This document shows positions 1-12,348 of a stretch of 64,000 nucleotides of DNA, in pieces. Positions within the stretch are counted from its first letter, which is position 1. Each line of letters begins with the position of its first letter. This DNA comes from Azadirachta indica (lineage: Eukaryota; Streptophyta; Magnoliopsida; Sapindales; Meliaceae), in assembly GCA_022749755.1 (NCBI GenBank), contig CM040451.1, positions 13,715,871 to 13,779,870 of the forward strand, given 5' to 3'. The notes below the pieces were generated by a model. The model saw nothing but the letters and a program-made list of their open reading frames with translations, did no database searches and had not been told where the DNA came from. Made by a program: the position numbers and the translations under genes.

Positions 1-319
1 TGTTAAGCATGTCTCATTATACAAACAGATGAAAAAAAATTACAAACACCGCAACCCAACATGCACACAATTTACCTTTTAACATTCTCTAATGGATCTT
101 TAATCTGTATTCGTCTTCAAAGTGTACTGTCACAAGATCCAGAACTTGCTTCTAGCTGGAGTTCTGAAGCTGAGTTTTGACTCACTTCTCGTCTGTTGTT
201 CCGTCTATACTTTACTCTTCTTGCTCAAATTATGTACAACCTCACCATCCTTTACTGGAATAACGTTCCGAGACTCGAATGCGTGCATGCATGCAGCAAG
301 TGCAAGTCTTATAGGGGAA

Positions 320-3300
320 TCAAGGTTCTGGATGCTCTGGAACAGCCTCGGGCAGAGATGGTGGTGAGGATGTGCCACTAATTTTGCTGGGGACTGGTGT
401 GTTTCTCCTGGATTGGCGTTTTGTTGGGACTAATATGTTTTCGTCTTCCTCCTTTTTGTAAATCACATCTTCATCATCGTCATCATTTTTGAAGACTGGA
501 TGGACATATGCATTTTGAAGGTAACCTTTCAAGTTAAGGTTCGGTTCCCTTGCACGTTCTAAAGTATCTTTCATCATTGCTTCCTGAAACCCATGACATA
601 AAAGACAATGAGTTAATTACTAGGAGAAAGAAAAAGAAATTGCAGTAAGTGAACCAAGGTTTTCTTAGTTAATATGTCAAAAAACGATAAACAAATTTGC
701 ATAAACAAAAGATCATCCATCACCAGAACAAATTACAGAGAAATTTTCAGTATGTAAGCATCGACAAACCTGCAGTGGATATTTTACAAATGCAGATTCA
801 TATCGGCCTTTGCAGAAATAATGGAACCATATCGTGATCACCGGAAGAGCAATGAGAAATGGTGTTGACTGAGCAGCTTCCTTCGTACTCAACAAGCCCA
901 GAAGAAGCAACTGTGATATAACCAATGCAGCAATGACACGTCCATGGACATCAGGCCAAAATGCTGCTGCACTCTCGTACTCTTGGTTGTAAACATTTAT
1001 AATCTACATTTTTATTTGGAGAAAAGATTAAATACACAACCAAATATTACAAAGAAAAGCATACAATCGATTTTTTTTTTTTTCTGTTACAAATTAATTG
1101 AGTTAGTTAAGAAGAAATACTGCAAAGAAAAAGAACATAGCAAAGAATATTGAAATTTGACAAGCAAGGCCATTGGCACACGCATAAGCAAATTATCCTT
1201 GATTTAGTTATTGAATAATGAAATATCAACTACTTACCTGGTGACGGAAAACAACATAGGCCAGACAGAAGAAAACTATTATGAAAGGAAGCAAAAGAGG
1301 TGTCACAGTAGCATACACCAGGCCGAGCAGAAAATAAAACTGGATACGAGGTTCTCCAGTGTTAAAACCGAGACTTCCTTGATCCATTGCCTCCTCCCTA
1401 TCCTTTTCAGTCTTCACCAAGAAGAAATTCTTCAAGTGGAAGATTATCAGTGGTTTCAACATCAAAATCTCTGCAGCTATACCAGCCCATCCATCAACCA
1501 TTATATAAGTTATGAAGAAAGTTGCTTTGTTTGGTATAGCTATACCAATTGTCTTGGGAATTCTGCCAGAAAAGACAAAAAGCTTCACGTCATGAAAACT
1601 AAAAGATAACCAGATGGGATGAGGAATACACAACCCAGAATGAAGATAGTGAATAGTTAGTGATAACATACTCATTTGCCGACTGCTTAATAAAGGTATT
1701 CAGCTGTTCGAATGCAGTTCCAGCAATTATGCTTCCAAGGAAGACATTCACAAAATTGAAAAAATAATATCTAGTAGCTGCTCTTCTTTCTAGGGAAGAT
1801 AAAGATATAAAGCCTTCAAATTTAGACATGATCATCAATATTGTTGGAAGAAAGATGAGAAAGAGCTTCAACGCAATGCCAGGTAGAAAACCTTGGATGA
1901 CCGACTTAATAAAGTCGCTGCATTATAAGTTAAGATCAGATCAGTAAACTATAGTAATGCAACTTGGACAAGTAAATAGCCTGAGGGGGTCTGAGGATGA
2001 CAGGGAATTACGCTTCAATTATGGGCTTCAGAAATGGTGCTGCTTTTTCAATTCCTTCAATGCTTGCAAGAGATTGTACAAATGCAATGGGGATCATGAA
2101 AAAGAAGGTGAGAAAAAAGAATGCGACACCCATGATCAGCCTCCTAACTGCAAGTGAAACATATGGAATTGCCAGGTTTTGCCAGTAAACATCACGTGGC
2201 TCAGGAGCCCACTCTGTCAACCATAAAGTAGGATTTCTGGATTGTTGAGTTTGTGCACAAACAGCTGTCCCCCACCTAGATTTAAAGGAAACAAAGGCTG
2301 CTGGCATGACCGACTGAGGATCATGAACAACTCTTGCGCGCTCTTCAGCTATCTGAACAACATTCCAATGATGCATTGACTTCAATCAGGCCTTAATATA
2401 GTATATGATGCCAAAATAACTGAGATAAAAAAAAAAAAAGAAAAGAAGAAGGAAAAGAAACGAAAAAAATGCAGCAACTTATTATTCATTCAATTAAAGC
2501 AAAGCATGCAATATAAAACATTCAATTAGTGAACAAACCAAACTCATACATCCATCAGAACTCTTAACCTGGGAAAAACTATTTTCCATGGTTCAAACCT
2601 ACGAGACAGACCAGAAGTACAAAAGGGCAAAAAGATATGCAGACAAATGGTTACCAGCAGACAGTTTTATAAAAGATGCAGGCCAACAAGTGAGATAAAC
2701 ACAATGTTATACAACCATACTCTGAAACAGCTAAGCCTAATAATACAAATGTTAACCTAAGTGAGCTCAATTTCAATGTTCTAAACAATCATCATGATTA
2801 GGCTTAAGCATAGTGCCACTAAGCTGTCACAAGAAAACTATTTACTGATTAAAAAAACTGTCGTGAATCAAAATAATATAGAAGTCATTGCAGGAAAGAT
2901 ACTCACTTCTTTTGACAATTTTTCTATTTCAGATATGTGGTAATCAATTGCATCCACTTTTTCTCCCCAAAGCCCAAGAAAACCAGTCTGGTAGAAATAA
3001 AACACACGCATAGTGGTGTCAAATACAAGATTAAAAGACAACAAATAAATTAACAAACTTGAACATCTTATAATGACATCAGATTTAATACGAGTACCTT
3101 CATAATTGGCTTCTTTGAATCATTTCTAGAATATTTTAGTTGGTAATAGTCAAGCCAATTCTGCATTTTTTTCTTTTTCTTCACCAATTTGGCAAGTTTG
3201 TTTGCATTGATTACCACCTGCATTAAATTTTGCAACAAAGTCAATATGGAATGATTCCCTAAAATATATCTCTCTTGCAAAACAAGAGTAATACATGTCT

Positions 3301-4971
3301 CAATCAGTCAAACCAAAAATATTTTGAAATTTTGTGACAGGTGCTGAGCTTGTAAAATTTCTAGTTATTCCATAAGAGGACTTGGACCAAATCCTGGATC
3401 ACACCATGAAGGAGGGCAATGGGCTACACCAATTTTTTTAGCTAATAAGTTCAGTGGAATGGCAACAAGACAGTTTTAATATTTTAACAAATTCCTTGAA
3501 ATAATCAGACTCCATAACATTATAAAGCAACACATTCCTACACAAGAATATTAATATAAATATTCAGATTCAACATAAGCTGACCTGATGCATTAGGTAG
3601 TTATCTCGGTGATTCACCAAGAAGAAATGCTCCACAAGCTCACTAACAGATTCATCTGGATCTGGGGGAACATTCCTAACAAGGACCTGCAGAACAGTAA
3701 GTTTCCATCATAGAACTTTGGTACAGAAGCATGATATCTTAAATTTCAAAAAAATAAAAATAAATAAAGAAAAATGAACAATTCAAATAACATGGATTCT
3801 TTCTACCTGAGATAATAGTTATGAAATTTATTAATTCTTACAGTATGGCACCAGACCGAGTTTCGATAACAAAGTCATAGAACCATACTTCCTACTGCAG
3901 AGGGTATGCACATTGACAGATGTTTTCTAGCACTACTGAGAACACTAGTAGAATAGGAATAAAACAAGTGGATACTTTTAAGTATAAATAAACCAAGCAA
4001 AAAAATTTGTACCATAGCCACAAACTATCCACTTTTGCACAATAATTTAAAAGCCTCTCTTCGCTTAATTATAACAAATACATTACAACAATCTCCCAGA
4101 GCTATTTGAAAACAGAATTACGAATTCAAACTATTCAAACTAATGTAATGAAGAAAAGAAAAGGTCTTACCGTAAATTGATCTGGACGACGTTTTTCTGA
4201 TGCAAGAAATTGCAACCGCATATTAGCAATTGTCTCATACTCCTTTCGTAACACATAGCATGTCCAAAAGGTAAAGGCATAAGCCATCACGACATGAGTC
4301 CAAAACCTGCACCCATGAACAAGTAAAATTGTTGTTATGAAGAATTGATACGAAAATTTATTACATTTTTGGTTCTTCAAAATGACCATATGTTGCATTA
4401 GAATCTATTTGTTTTGAGATCAACGTACCCTAAATTATGTCTAGATTCATTGACATATAGAGATAAAAAGTTAAAAGATTAAAAAAGAAATGACAAAGAT
4501 CTCATACCTATCTGATTTAAGTGGGACATTTGAAATCGAGAGCTTATCAATGTCACTTGCGGTTACATTTGATAGCTTTTCCAATGTGCTGTTTGTAAAA
4601 TTAACCGGTACCAAAACGGACCATGCAATAAATGCTATAGGAACAAAAATCTTAAGTCCTAGCAAGTAAATCCGCAAGTAGACAACAGAATCCAATCCTG
4701 CATGCTCGATAAGCTCAGGTTCTGGCATTTTCAATGCTGCAGGCATCCAATTCAAGAACCCGATATATGATCTAAAATCCAAATTGACAAACTTCCGCAC
4801 AAAAGCTCCCGAATGTGTTGGACTATCTCTTAAGCCCTTAAGATACCATTTTGGAAAGTATACCCTATCATTGATTGGTTGAAGCCTTAATATGGCAAAT
4901 GCTAAAAGGAAAATAAAGGCACTAAGAATATTAATAGCTGCTGAAACCCCTATATCTCCAATTGTCGCCAT
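320..4971 (-). CDS. OSCA1: OSCA1/CSC1-like hyperosmolality-gated calcium-permeable channel
   Basis: Ten coding exons, all with GT/AG borders: 4971-4508, 4306-4171, 3686-3585, 3217-3098, 2987-2907, 2352-2012, 1917-1672, 1562-1238, 1003-770 and 583-320. Together they give 770 aa, the usual OSCA1 length. The N terminus MATIGDIGVSAAIN leads into the first membrane helix. The cytosolic RNA-recognition-like domain with a lysine-rich stretch (KKKKKMQNW) lies in exon 4. Exons 6-9 carry the DUF221/TMEM16-like pore helices (for example FIKSVIQGFLPGIALK and LPTILMIMSKFEG). The C-terminal tail is acidic, with a run of four Asp. Members sit in the plasma membrane and open on osmotic or mechanical stress. 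The family assignment is confident. CSC1/OSCA1.2-type is inferred from motif recall; the exact paralogue was not tested. All key regions are intact. Confidence 0.93.
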
Positions 4972-4981
4972 TTATATTTTC

Positions 4982-5599
4982 CTACAAAAATGAGCAAGGA
5001 GAAAAATATCTGTTAAAAAAAGGTGAAATCTTTACAAACAAACGAGAAGTAAAATCTCTAAAAAAAAAAAAATCAATTATAATACTACTGCTATTCACAG
5101 ATCTGAACTAAAACAAAAATCAAACCACAACCTAAAACAATTGCTAAAGGTAGAAACTTTGACCAGAAACCATACAATTTTAGTCAAAGTAAGCACAGCA
5201 AAACACAACAGTGTCCCAGTAATACTTCCAAACTATTGCATTTAATCTTCTGTTGCTACAATTAAACTTTCCATCAAAAAGTACAGCCCACAAAATTGCT
5301 AAAAGTAGAAACTTTTTGTCTATAAACAGTAGAATTTCTCAATCTCAGAATTACTGCATTAAAACTAACGCAGCTTCCAAACATTTACAAACACACCGCT
5401 TAATTTTCCATAACTAGCCTTTTTTCTCACTAAGCTTCGATTATAGAATCACAACAGTTAAAATCTAAAAATAACAAAAAAGACAAGGAAATCAAACGCA
5501 GCTCTATCCAGATTACGCAAACCAAACTACAACCTAAATTTCAAGGAAAATACAAAAAGAAAGTAAAATGAAAATACTGTGAAAAAGAAAAGTTCATAC
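4982..5599 (-). other. 5'UTR intron of the OSCA1-like gene
   Basis: On the minus strand a GTATGA donor follows position 5600 and a TTTGTAG acceptor ends at 4982, ten bases before the start codon. This leaves a non-coding first exon of unknown 5' end (about 5600-5740) and a 618-bp leader intron. Leader introns near the start codon are common in this family. Inferred from splice signals only. Confidence 0.55.
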
Positions 5600-5740
5600 C
5601 TTTTGCGTGATATCAGAGAGCGAATCACCACCTTAAAACTCGGCCGCCGGAAAAAGGAAACGAGCTGCAGTTTGCGTGAGAAAAGAAGAAAGAAAAACTA
5701 AAGATTTCTCCGATCTGTGGCGGAATTAAGGAGTGTTTGG

Positions 5741-8406
5741 ATTGCTTGCAAATTCCATCGAAGCTAAGAACATTCCTGAACCTGTCTTCCAGGGTAAGTA
5801 CAAGGCAAGCTTCCACAGAAACAGATAAGGAAAGAAAAACAATCAAACAGAACTCTCCACCAACAAGAATGCTAACAACAAGAATGCTAATTCGTCGTCG
5901 TATTCAATCAATAAAAAAAAGGAAAGTAGTGAATGTACACAGATTTGATTGTTTTTTTTTGGTGCTTTTTTCTATTTGTTATGAAGGGGAAAAAAGTCAG
6001 TGGTGTAGTGAGTGTGTGGGTCATTCAGGTTCTTTTGGGCCTTTATGTTTACGTTTGTTTCATTATACCGTGTCGTTTTCGCGGATTAGTTTAGTTTTGT
6101 AGACGATAAACTAAGCGACGTGTCGTTTAATAACCCCTCAATGTCGGCAAGCTTCCACGTGGGCATCCGGAGTTCCAACGGCTACTTTTCATGGGCTTTC
6201 TGGATTTGGCAAGTAACGATAATTTTCTATCCCACGAGCGATTATAGAGCGTGCGGAGCACAGCAGTTGTTAATTCGACCAAACGGGGACGTTTTGGGGG
6301 ATCAGACGTTGGATACAGTCATTAATTTGGCGCGCCGCGTGGATACAGCGTCTGCTGCGTAGGCGGATTGGCGGATGACAGCACGGACCATGTCGGAGTG
6401 GACCGGCCAAGATTTTTTTTAAAAAAAAAATGGTACGGTCTACGGTCTACTGAGACCGTTGGTGCAATATATTCGGGATAATAACATAGGAGTCTCTTAT
6501 TTCTTATAATCTAATAAGTGTCTAAATTTTATTTAAATCATTGATCCATACTCATACAATTCAATATTATCCCTCCCAGTAATATATACAGCCTCATCGA
6601 ATACAAAGTTCCAAATGGTTACACTTTTTCATGCCTTTTTAAATTTCAACTATGTATTTATGTATTTATTAAATTAAGAAAACCAAATATAAAAATTTTA
6701 TTTATTGACTCCTTTTATTAAGATATAAAATTATGCATTTTATGAATCCATATGAATGAGTCCTTATAGTTTGAAATAAAATATAAAAAAGATTAATTCA
6801 CAAATAAATTTTGTTATAATTTTATTTATTAATTCATAAAAATTAAGAAATACTTATTTGATATAATTTGATAAATTATAATCTTATTTGTAAAATATGA
6901 AAAAATATGGTCTCAGATGTTATTTTTCAAAAATTATTTTGATAAATGGATTTTTTTTAAAAATTTTCACGAGGGAGAGAAATGGATAATACCGTGGAAA
7001 GATACATGGAAGGAAATAAAATAAAATTAATTATAAGATATTTTTCATTGTTATTGTTTCTTTAAATGTATATTTTTCTTTGATCCAATCGATTAATCCA
7101 AGACCATGAGCAGTGAATTTTTTTTGCAAAAAAGAATTCCATGTTGGTTCTACGTAGGATTTTTTTCCTTCCAATAATTTAAAATATTATGATGAAATAA
7201 TGTGCACCATGACCAATTAGACGTGTTTCCCATTCAATTATTTGCTTCCTGTTTAAATAAAGTTATGGGGGCATCTGCCCTACTGAATTTTAAAACATTT
7301 TTCATAAATTTTATTAATTAATTTCACTATTTAATGTGATGTGATGTGCCTTCAAAATGAATTCATATGGTCCACCGGCCAAAGATTAAAAGAAGATAAT
7401 GTGTGATTTTCTACATCCTACTATAGAATAATAATAATAATAATAACTAATACAAAGACAAGATTGGCCTATGCCACACAAGTTTTTGATTTTTCATATT
7501 AATATAATATATAATGAGATAATGACACCCATATTTCAATTTTTCCGTGCTCAGTTCCAAATTTCAACAACTATTTTCAAAGAATGTCTTTTAACTACCG
7601 ATTACCTTTTAACTTTTATTCATTTCATATGGCTAAATCTTGTTTACATTGACTTCCTCAAGAAATTTTAGGCATGTGTATTTTGACATTTGGATCATTT
7701 CAATTTTATATAGCTCTGATGTTATCACAACTGTGCTCTTGTATTTTTTTTAATTTTTTATTTTTAGTATTGTGACTAAAATCAATGAAGGAAGGCAGGC
7801 AGGGGACTGCTGTTGAATGCATTTAAAAAAAAAAAAAAAGACGAAAAATTGGAATAAAACCGAAATTTGTGACCTTAGGTTTAAAGTGAAATTCGTTGAA
7901 AAAATCTTCACACGTAATTGGATTTGGACCCTCTGTTTATTTAATAATATTTACCATAAAAAATATCGGAATATTGTTGACCGTCTAATCTATAACGCAA
8001 GAATATTTCAATATTGTGCCTAACGAAAACCCAGTGTACAAGTGGAAGCGCTTTTCTTCGGTGGCAGGCGGGCATTAATATATGTTTATGGCCTCCAGCT
8101 TTTCTAGAATGTGACATAAAATTGTTCAATTATTAACGGAAAGTAAATCAACTTATTTAGAAATACTTTTTTGGAAGGCAATAAGCACTTGCTTTGCTAT
8201 ATGAATATGATGCCTTCCTCTTATTCCAGAGGAAGAAATATTTAAAGAATTCATGGAAGCAGTTGCGTTCTGTTTCTTATTTTCTTTTATGAACTCAAAA
8301 ACTGAATTGAACTTACAGGGAAGAATCAGTATCACGATAACTTAAATTAGCCTCTTCTTTCTTATAGAAGCACTTGTGAACGAATCACTTACAGAAGCTG
8401 AAAATG
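5741..8406. other. Intergenic: OSCA promoter and AT-rich spacer
   Basis: The 5740-6420 part is relatively GC-rich and probably holds the OSCA1 promoter. From 6480 to 8150 the DNA is AT-rich with homopolymer runs and an ATA/ATT microsatellite near 7427-7446. Open frames here (for example 6120-6362 and 7471-7671) show no family resemblance. The stretch just below 8407 is the 3' flank of the LysM kinase. I see no gene. Confidence 0.5.
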
Positions 8407-11400
8407 CTACCTTCCGGACATTAGATTGACTAGAGTTTGATTTTCATACAATGCAGCGACATCCCAATCCTCGGTTGAAGATGAAAGTGTTGTCAGAGCA
8501 ACCACAATCTTCCTCATGTTTGGTCTTAGTTGAGGATCTTCTTGTGTACAGGCCTTGGCAAGCTGAGCGATCTGTAAACCAAAATAGTAAATCCAGCTTA
8601 TTAATTAGTATTCAGAGGGTTCGTTAATCCATTATTAATTCATAGTTAATTTCATCCCTATGAAATGCTACCTTCATGACTAAGTCAAGCGGGTAATTAT
8701 CGCCAAGCCTAGGATCAATAACTTTCCGGAGATCTTCTCTTGGATCCGGTTGATTCAAAACGTCATCAAACTGTTACAAAAACAAGATTTGCAACTTAGT
8801 TCTAGACGAAATAGTCCCAGAAATTTGTATACCGGTGAGTAGTAGTGAAAGGGAAAGAGCATCAACCAAAGCAACAAGTCCTTTAGATTGAGTGACGGTT
8901 TCATTTGTTGTAATAATAGCTTCCTTGGCAGATGTAAGTTCATAGAGGACAACTCCAAAAGCATATATGTCTGTCTTGTGGGAGACGTTACCAAAAACAG
9001 CCCTGCATCACGAATGATGCATTCATCTAATTCATTTTTTGCTGCAAAATTTTTGCAGGAAGTTTTCATTTTTAGCATGGTTCTTACTCTGGAGGCATGT
9101 ATCCGAATGTACCTCGAAGACCAGTGTATAATGAAGCATTTCCAACCTCAGTTAGTTTAGCTAAGCCAAAATCTGCAACCTGTAAATAAAAATGATTAAT
9201 AATGCAAATGAACTTCAGAGATTAGTACTTCATTAGTTTGGATGTAATTTCAACCTTTGCCCGGAAGTTTTTGTCTATTAAAATGTTTGCTGATTTGATA
9301 TCACGATGGATGTAGACAGGAACAGTATGTTCATGGATATATTCAAGTCCTCTGGCTGAATCTAAGGCAATTTGCAGGCGAGTTAACCATGGTAATGGAT
9401 CCCTCCCTGAAAGCAAACACAAAACAGTCAACGATAGGGATTTAATTGATAGCAAGATGTAGGATCTTGACTGTGTAGATGAATAGGCAGCTGTCTCACC
9501 CGATCCACGCAAATGTTGACTTAAATTACCATTCTCAATGAACTCGTACACTAAAAACAAGGAACTTTCAACACAGTATCCTATTAAGTGCACCTGCATG
9601 ATTTAGATCGCATAGAAGAACATATAAATGCAGTAATCAAGTATCAACATATGCACACAAATGATCAACTCAGCAAATCAAGAACTCAAAATTTACTTAT
9701 ACAATCGGAGAATCGAAAATGCAGAGATTATGCAGTGATTGAGGCATCTACATTTTAGTCAACAACTTTCTACTTATCATTTGACTGATTGAGGGCACTT
9801 TTCCATGAAACAGCCATATATTGATATAGTTTCAGAACCAAAGAGTTCGCGACATTTTAGATGGCACAACAACTTCCCAAGGGAAAATTTCACCAATTCT
9901 AAGTTTTATCACACTGTGTAAGCAGAAGTTTTCAAGTATAATGAAGTCTACAGAAGGGAAAGCACGATACCAGGTGCAAGTGATGAACATGTGTTAAAAC
10001 CTTCAGCTCAGCAAGAAATTCTTTTGATGCTTGCATATCCATCTTCTTGATTGCAGCTTTCTGATCGATAGCAGAAGTCAAGAGTCGGGTCAGTTTACCG
10101 GGATTCACTTTACCAATATTGTACCAAATATGGAAAAAAATTCAATATTCACTAATGATTTTTTAAATGCACTCGAACTACAAACCTCGCCTCTTAGTTC
10201 TGCATGGTAAACAGCTCCAAAGCCACCTTGTCCAATCTTATTAGCCATGCTGAAGTCATCAGTAGCCTTAGCAAGTTCTTCATAAGAGAATTCCACTGAT
10301 TTGTCCACAGTAATACTTGTGAGCCCAGGAGAAGAAACAAGAGCAACTGATTCTGAAGTTTTTGCCAAAGTACTTGCTGAACCTAAATCTACAAGATAAG
10401 TAAAAAATTTAGTCACTTAAGCTAGGAATTAAATACTTCAACTTGGCAATTTAGTTGTCAAGAAACTTCATCTTAGCGTGAAGGACATTAGTTTCGAACT
10501 TAGATAACATAAAATTAGCATCAAACCTAGAGGATTACCGTGTTGAATAGAGTGCTCTTCTTTTCCTTCTGGGAGAAATGAAGCCTCCACTGCCTTTTTC
10601 CTTCTACAAAGCCCAACATATAGACAAAATGCTAGAAATAGAGAGCCGACAACTCCTCCTAGAGATATGCCAGCAATAACTCCTCTAGAAATTCCTGGTA
10701 AGCTAATGAAAGCATGAATGTGATATTGACATTCCACGTTTTGCTTCGTACATAGAAAATATTAGATGAGTAGCAGGGAAGCATACTCTAAAAAGTCCAT
10801 ACCGTCTCCGCGGCAAAAAAGAGAAGATATACGATAGAATATGACCATTAGATATTCTTAAACAAGCATTTTAATATGATTCAATAGCATATCAAGCTAA
10901 AAGATATTACCTTATCTTTAATCGCGGATACTTTCCACTTTGATCTGCATAATCAAAAGGTGAAAACAGAGCATAATCAATTACAACCCATACACACGCT
11001 TGGGCCGAAGGAATATTATCAAACAGAAAGAAAGCTAGAAAACAAATAGCAATCAGGAACAATTGGGTAGCTGAAAACTCAACATTCCGTTTCCTCTCTC
11101 ATAAATGCTTCGCAATCAAACACAACCTAAAATTTGAATGAAAAATACTTACCTTTCCAAGGAATATAAACCAAGCCACCGCTGAAATTCGAATCCCTGT
11201 TGTAATTTTGCAACACCTCCGGACGAATGCCGGACATGTTAGCAATAGTAGTCAAATTCTCGCCAGACCCAATTTGGTACGTCAGAAACAATCCATAATC
11301 CTTCGAAACCTTCTTATTTCCACAAGAACAATTCACAATAACATTTATGCTTGTATCAACATCCGGTATATTAAAATCTTTAAAGTTATTATTGCTCCTC

Positions 11401-11759
11401 AACCAGTCGACAGTGGTAAGATTCGCATAGTATTTCTCAGCAATCTTCAAGTATGAATCACCATTTATTATCTCGTACGAGAAATTGTGACCCAGAAATT
11501 GACCATGAATGCAGTTGCATTCGTAGGGAACTATGATTCTTTCACCAATTAAAATTCTATCCTTGTCAACCCCAGGATTAAAGCTCAGAATCTTGTCAAT
11601 GGTAGTATGAAAAATATCTGATATGAATGTCATATTTGTTCCATTCCATACGGTATATGATCCTAAAGCATCAAAACCATCCCCACACTCAGATTCTGCG
11701 CTACCGGCACACAATAAAATTAGCACCAAAACTGCTAATTTTAGCTCAATATCTCTCAT
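8407..11759 (-). CDS. LysM receptor-like kinase A (CERK1/LYK type)
   Basis: Exons: 11759-11153 (signal peptide and three LysM), 10944-10911, then about 8 nt whose source is uncertain, 10694-10539 (membrane helix), 10388-10186, 10060-9971, 9593-9500, 9406-9255, 9179-9088, 9002-8867, 8770-8672 and 8571-8407. Product about 611 aa. Signal peptide residues 1-24; ectodomain with NCSC and CNC motifs; helix near 221-243. The kinase is complete: GQGGFGAV loop 321-328, Lys341, HRD 431-433, DFG 451-453, PPE, and the C-terminal NLMSGR typical of the CERK1 clade. The family senses chitin, peptidoglycan or Nod-type oligosaccharides at the plasma membrane. Oddities: the CxxxC at the start of the ectodomain has Phe in place of its second Cys, and the micro-exon acceptor is degenerate (see findings). 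I chose Met at 11759 rather than 11789 because it aligns with the start of the neighbour at 15780. Confidence 0.88.
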
Positions 11760-12348
11760 TGTTGGATGCGTCATACTGTAATGGAGCAAGAAAAATGAAG
11801 AATATTTTAATATTAGAAATCTGCGAGGTGGGTTTAGAAGCAGAAGCGTGAAAGACTGAGAGTTTGAAATGCGTGTTCATGGGGTTAACGCTGTTGACCG
11901 TCTTAGTCTTCCTGAGATGACGTTGACATAAGTGCGGAATTAGCTGAATTGTTAGAAACTTCCTGGTATTTGCAATGGTAGTAAAGAAGTAGTTGGTCAA
12001 AAACACTACACAGCAATAATATTACCTTGTACTACAATACATGGGAATATTTCTCAGCTATCCCGTATTGTACAGCAGCATAACAGGATAAAGTTATGTA
12101 CTATTAACAGCTGTACTTTCAATTTACTATTTTTTTAATTTTTTCATTAAAATTCACACCTTACAGGACTTCGATGATATTAAAAGTGGACTGCAAGATA
12201 TTCAAATGATAGAGGAAATTGATATGAACTAAAATACAAAGACGAACCATATAGTGACAGTACTTAGTTACAGGTATTTACATCTCGAGAGACAAATCCA
12301 GAGCAAGTTATGCTAAGGATTTCATCTTCATTATTGGGGCAGAAATTG
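11760..12348. other. Spacer between LysM kinases A and B
   Basis: About 590 bp holding the 5' flank of LysM kinase A and, at its right end, the 3' flank of LysM kinase B. I find no coding sequence with family resemblance. An open frame at 11746-12006 overlaps the start of kinase A and is not convincing. Confidence 0.5.

Noticed and set aside
6120..6362. 80-codon plus-strand frame upstream of the OSCA gene
   Set aside because: No recognisable domain and no splice context; it lies in the likely OSCA promoter, whose higher GC content favours chance open frames.
8888..9160. Plus-strand frame over the LysM kinase A exons
   Set aside because: It is antisense to exons encoding conserved kinase motifs on the minus strand.
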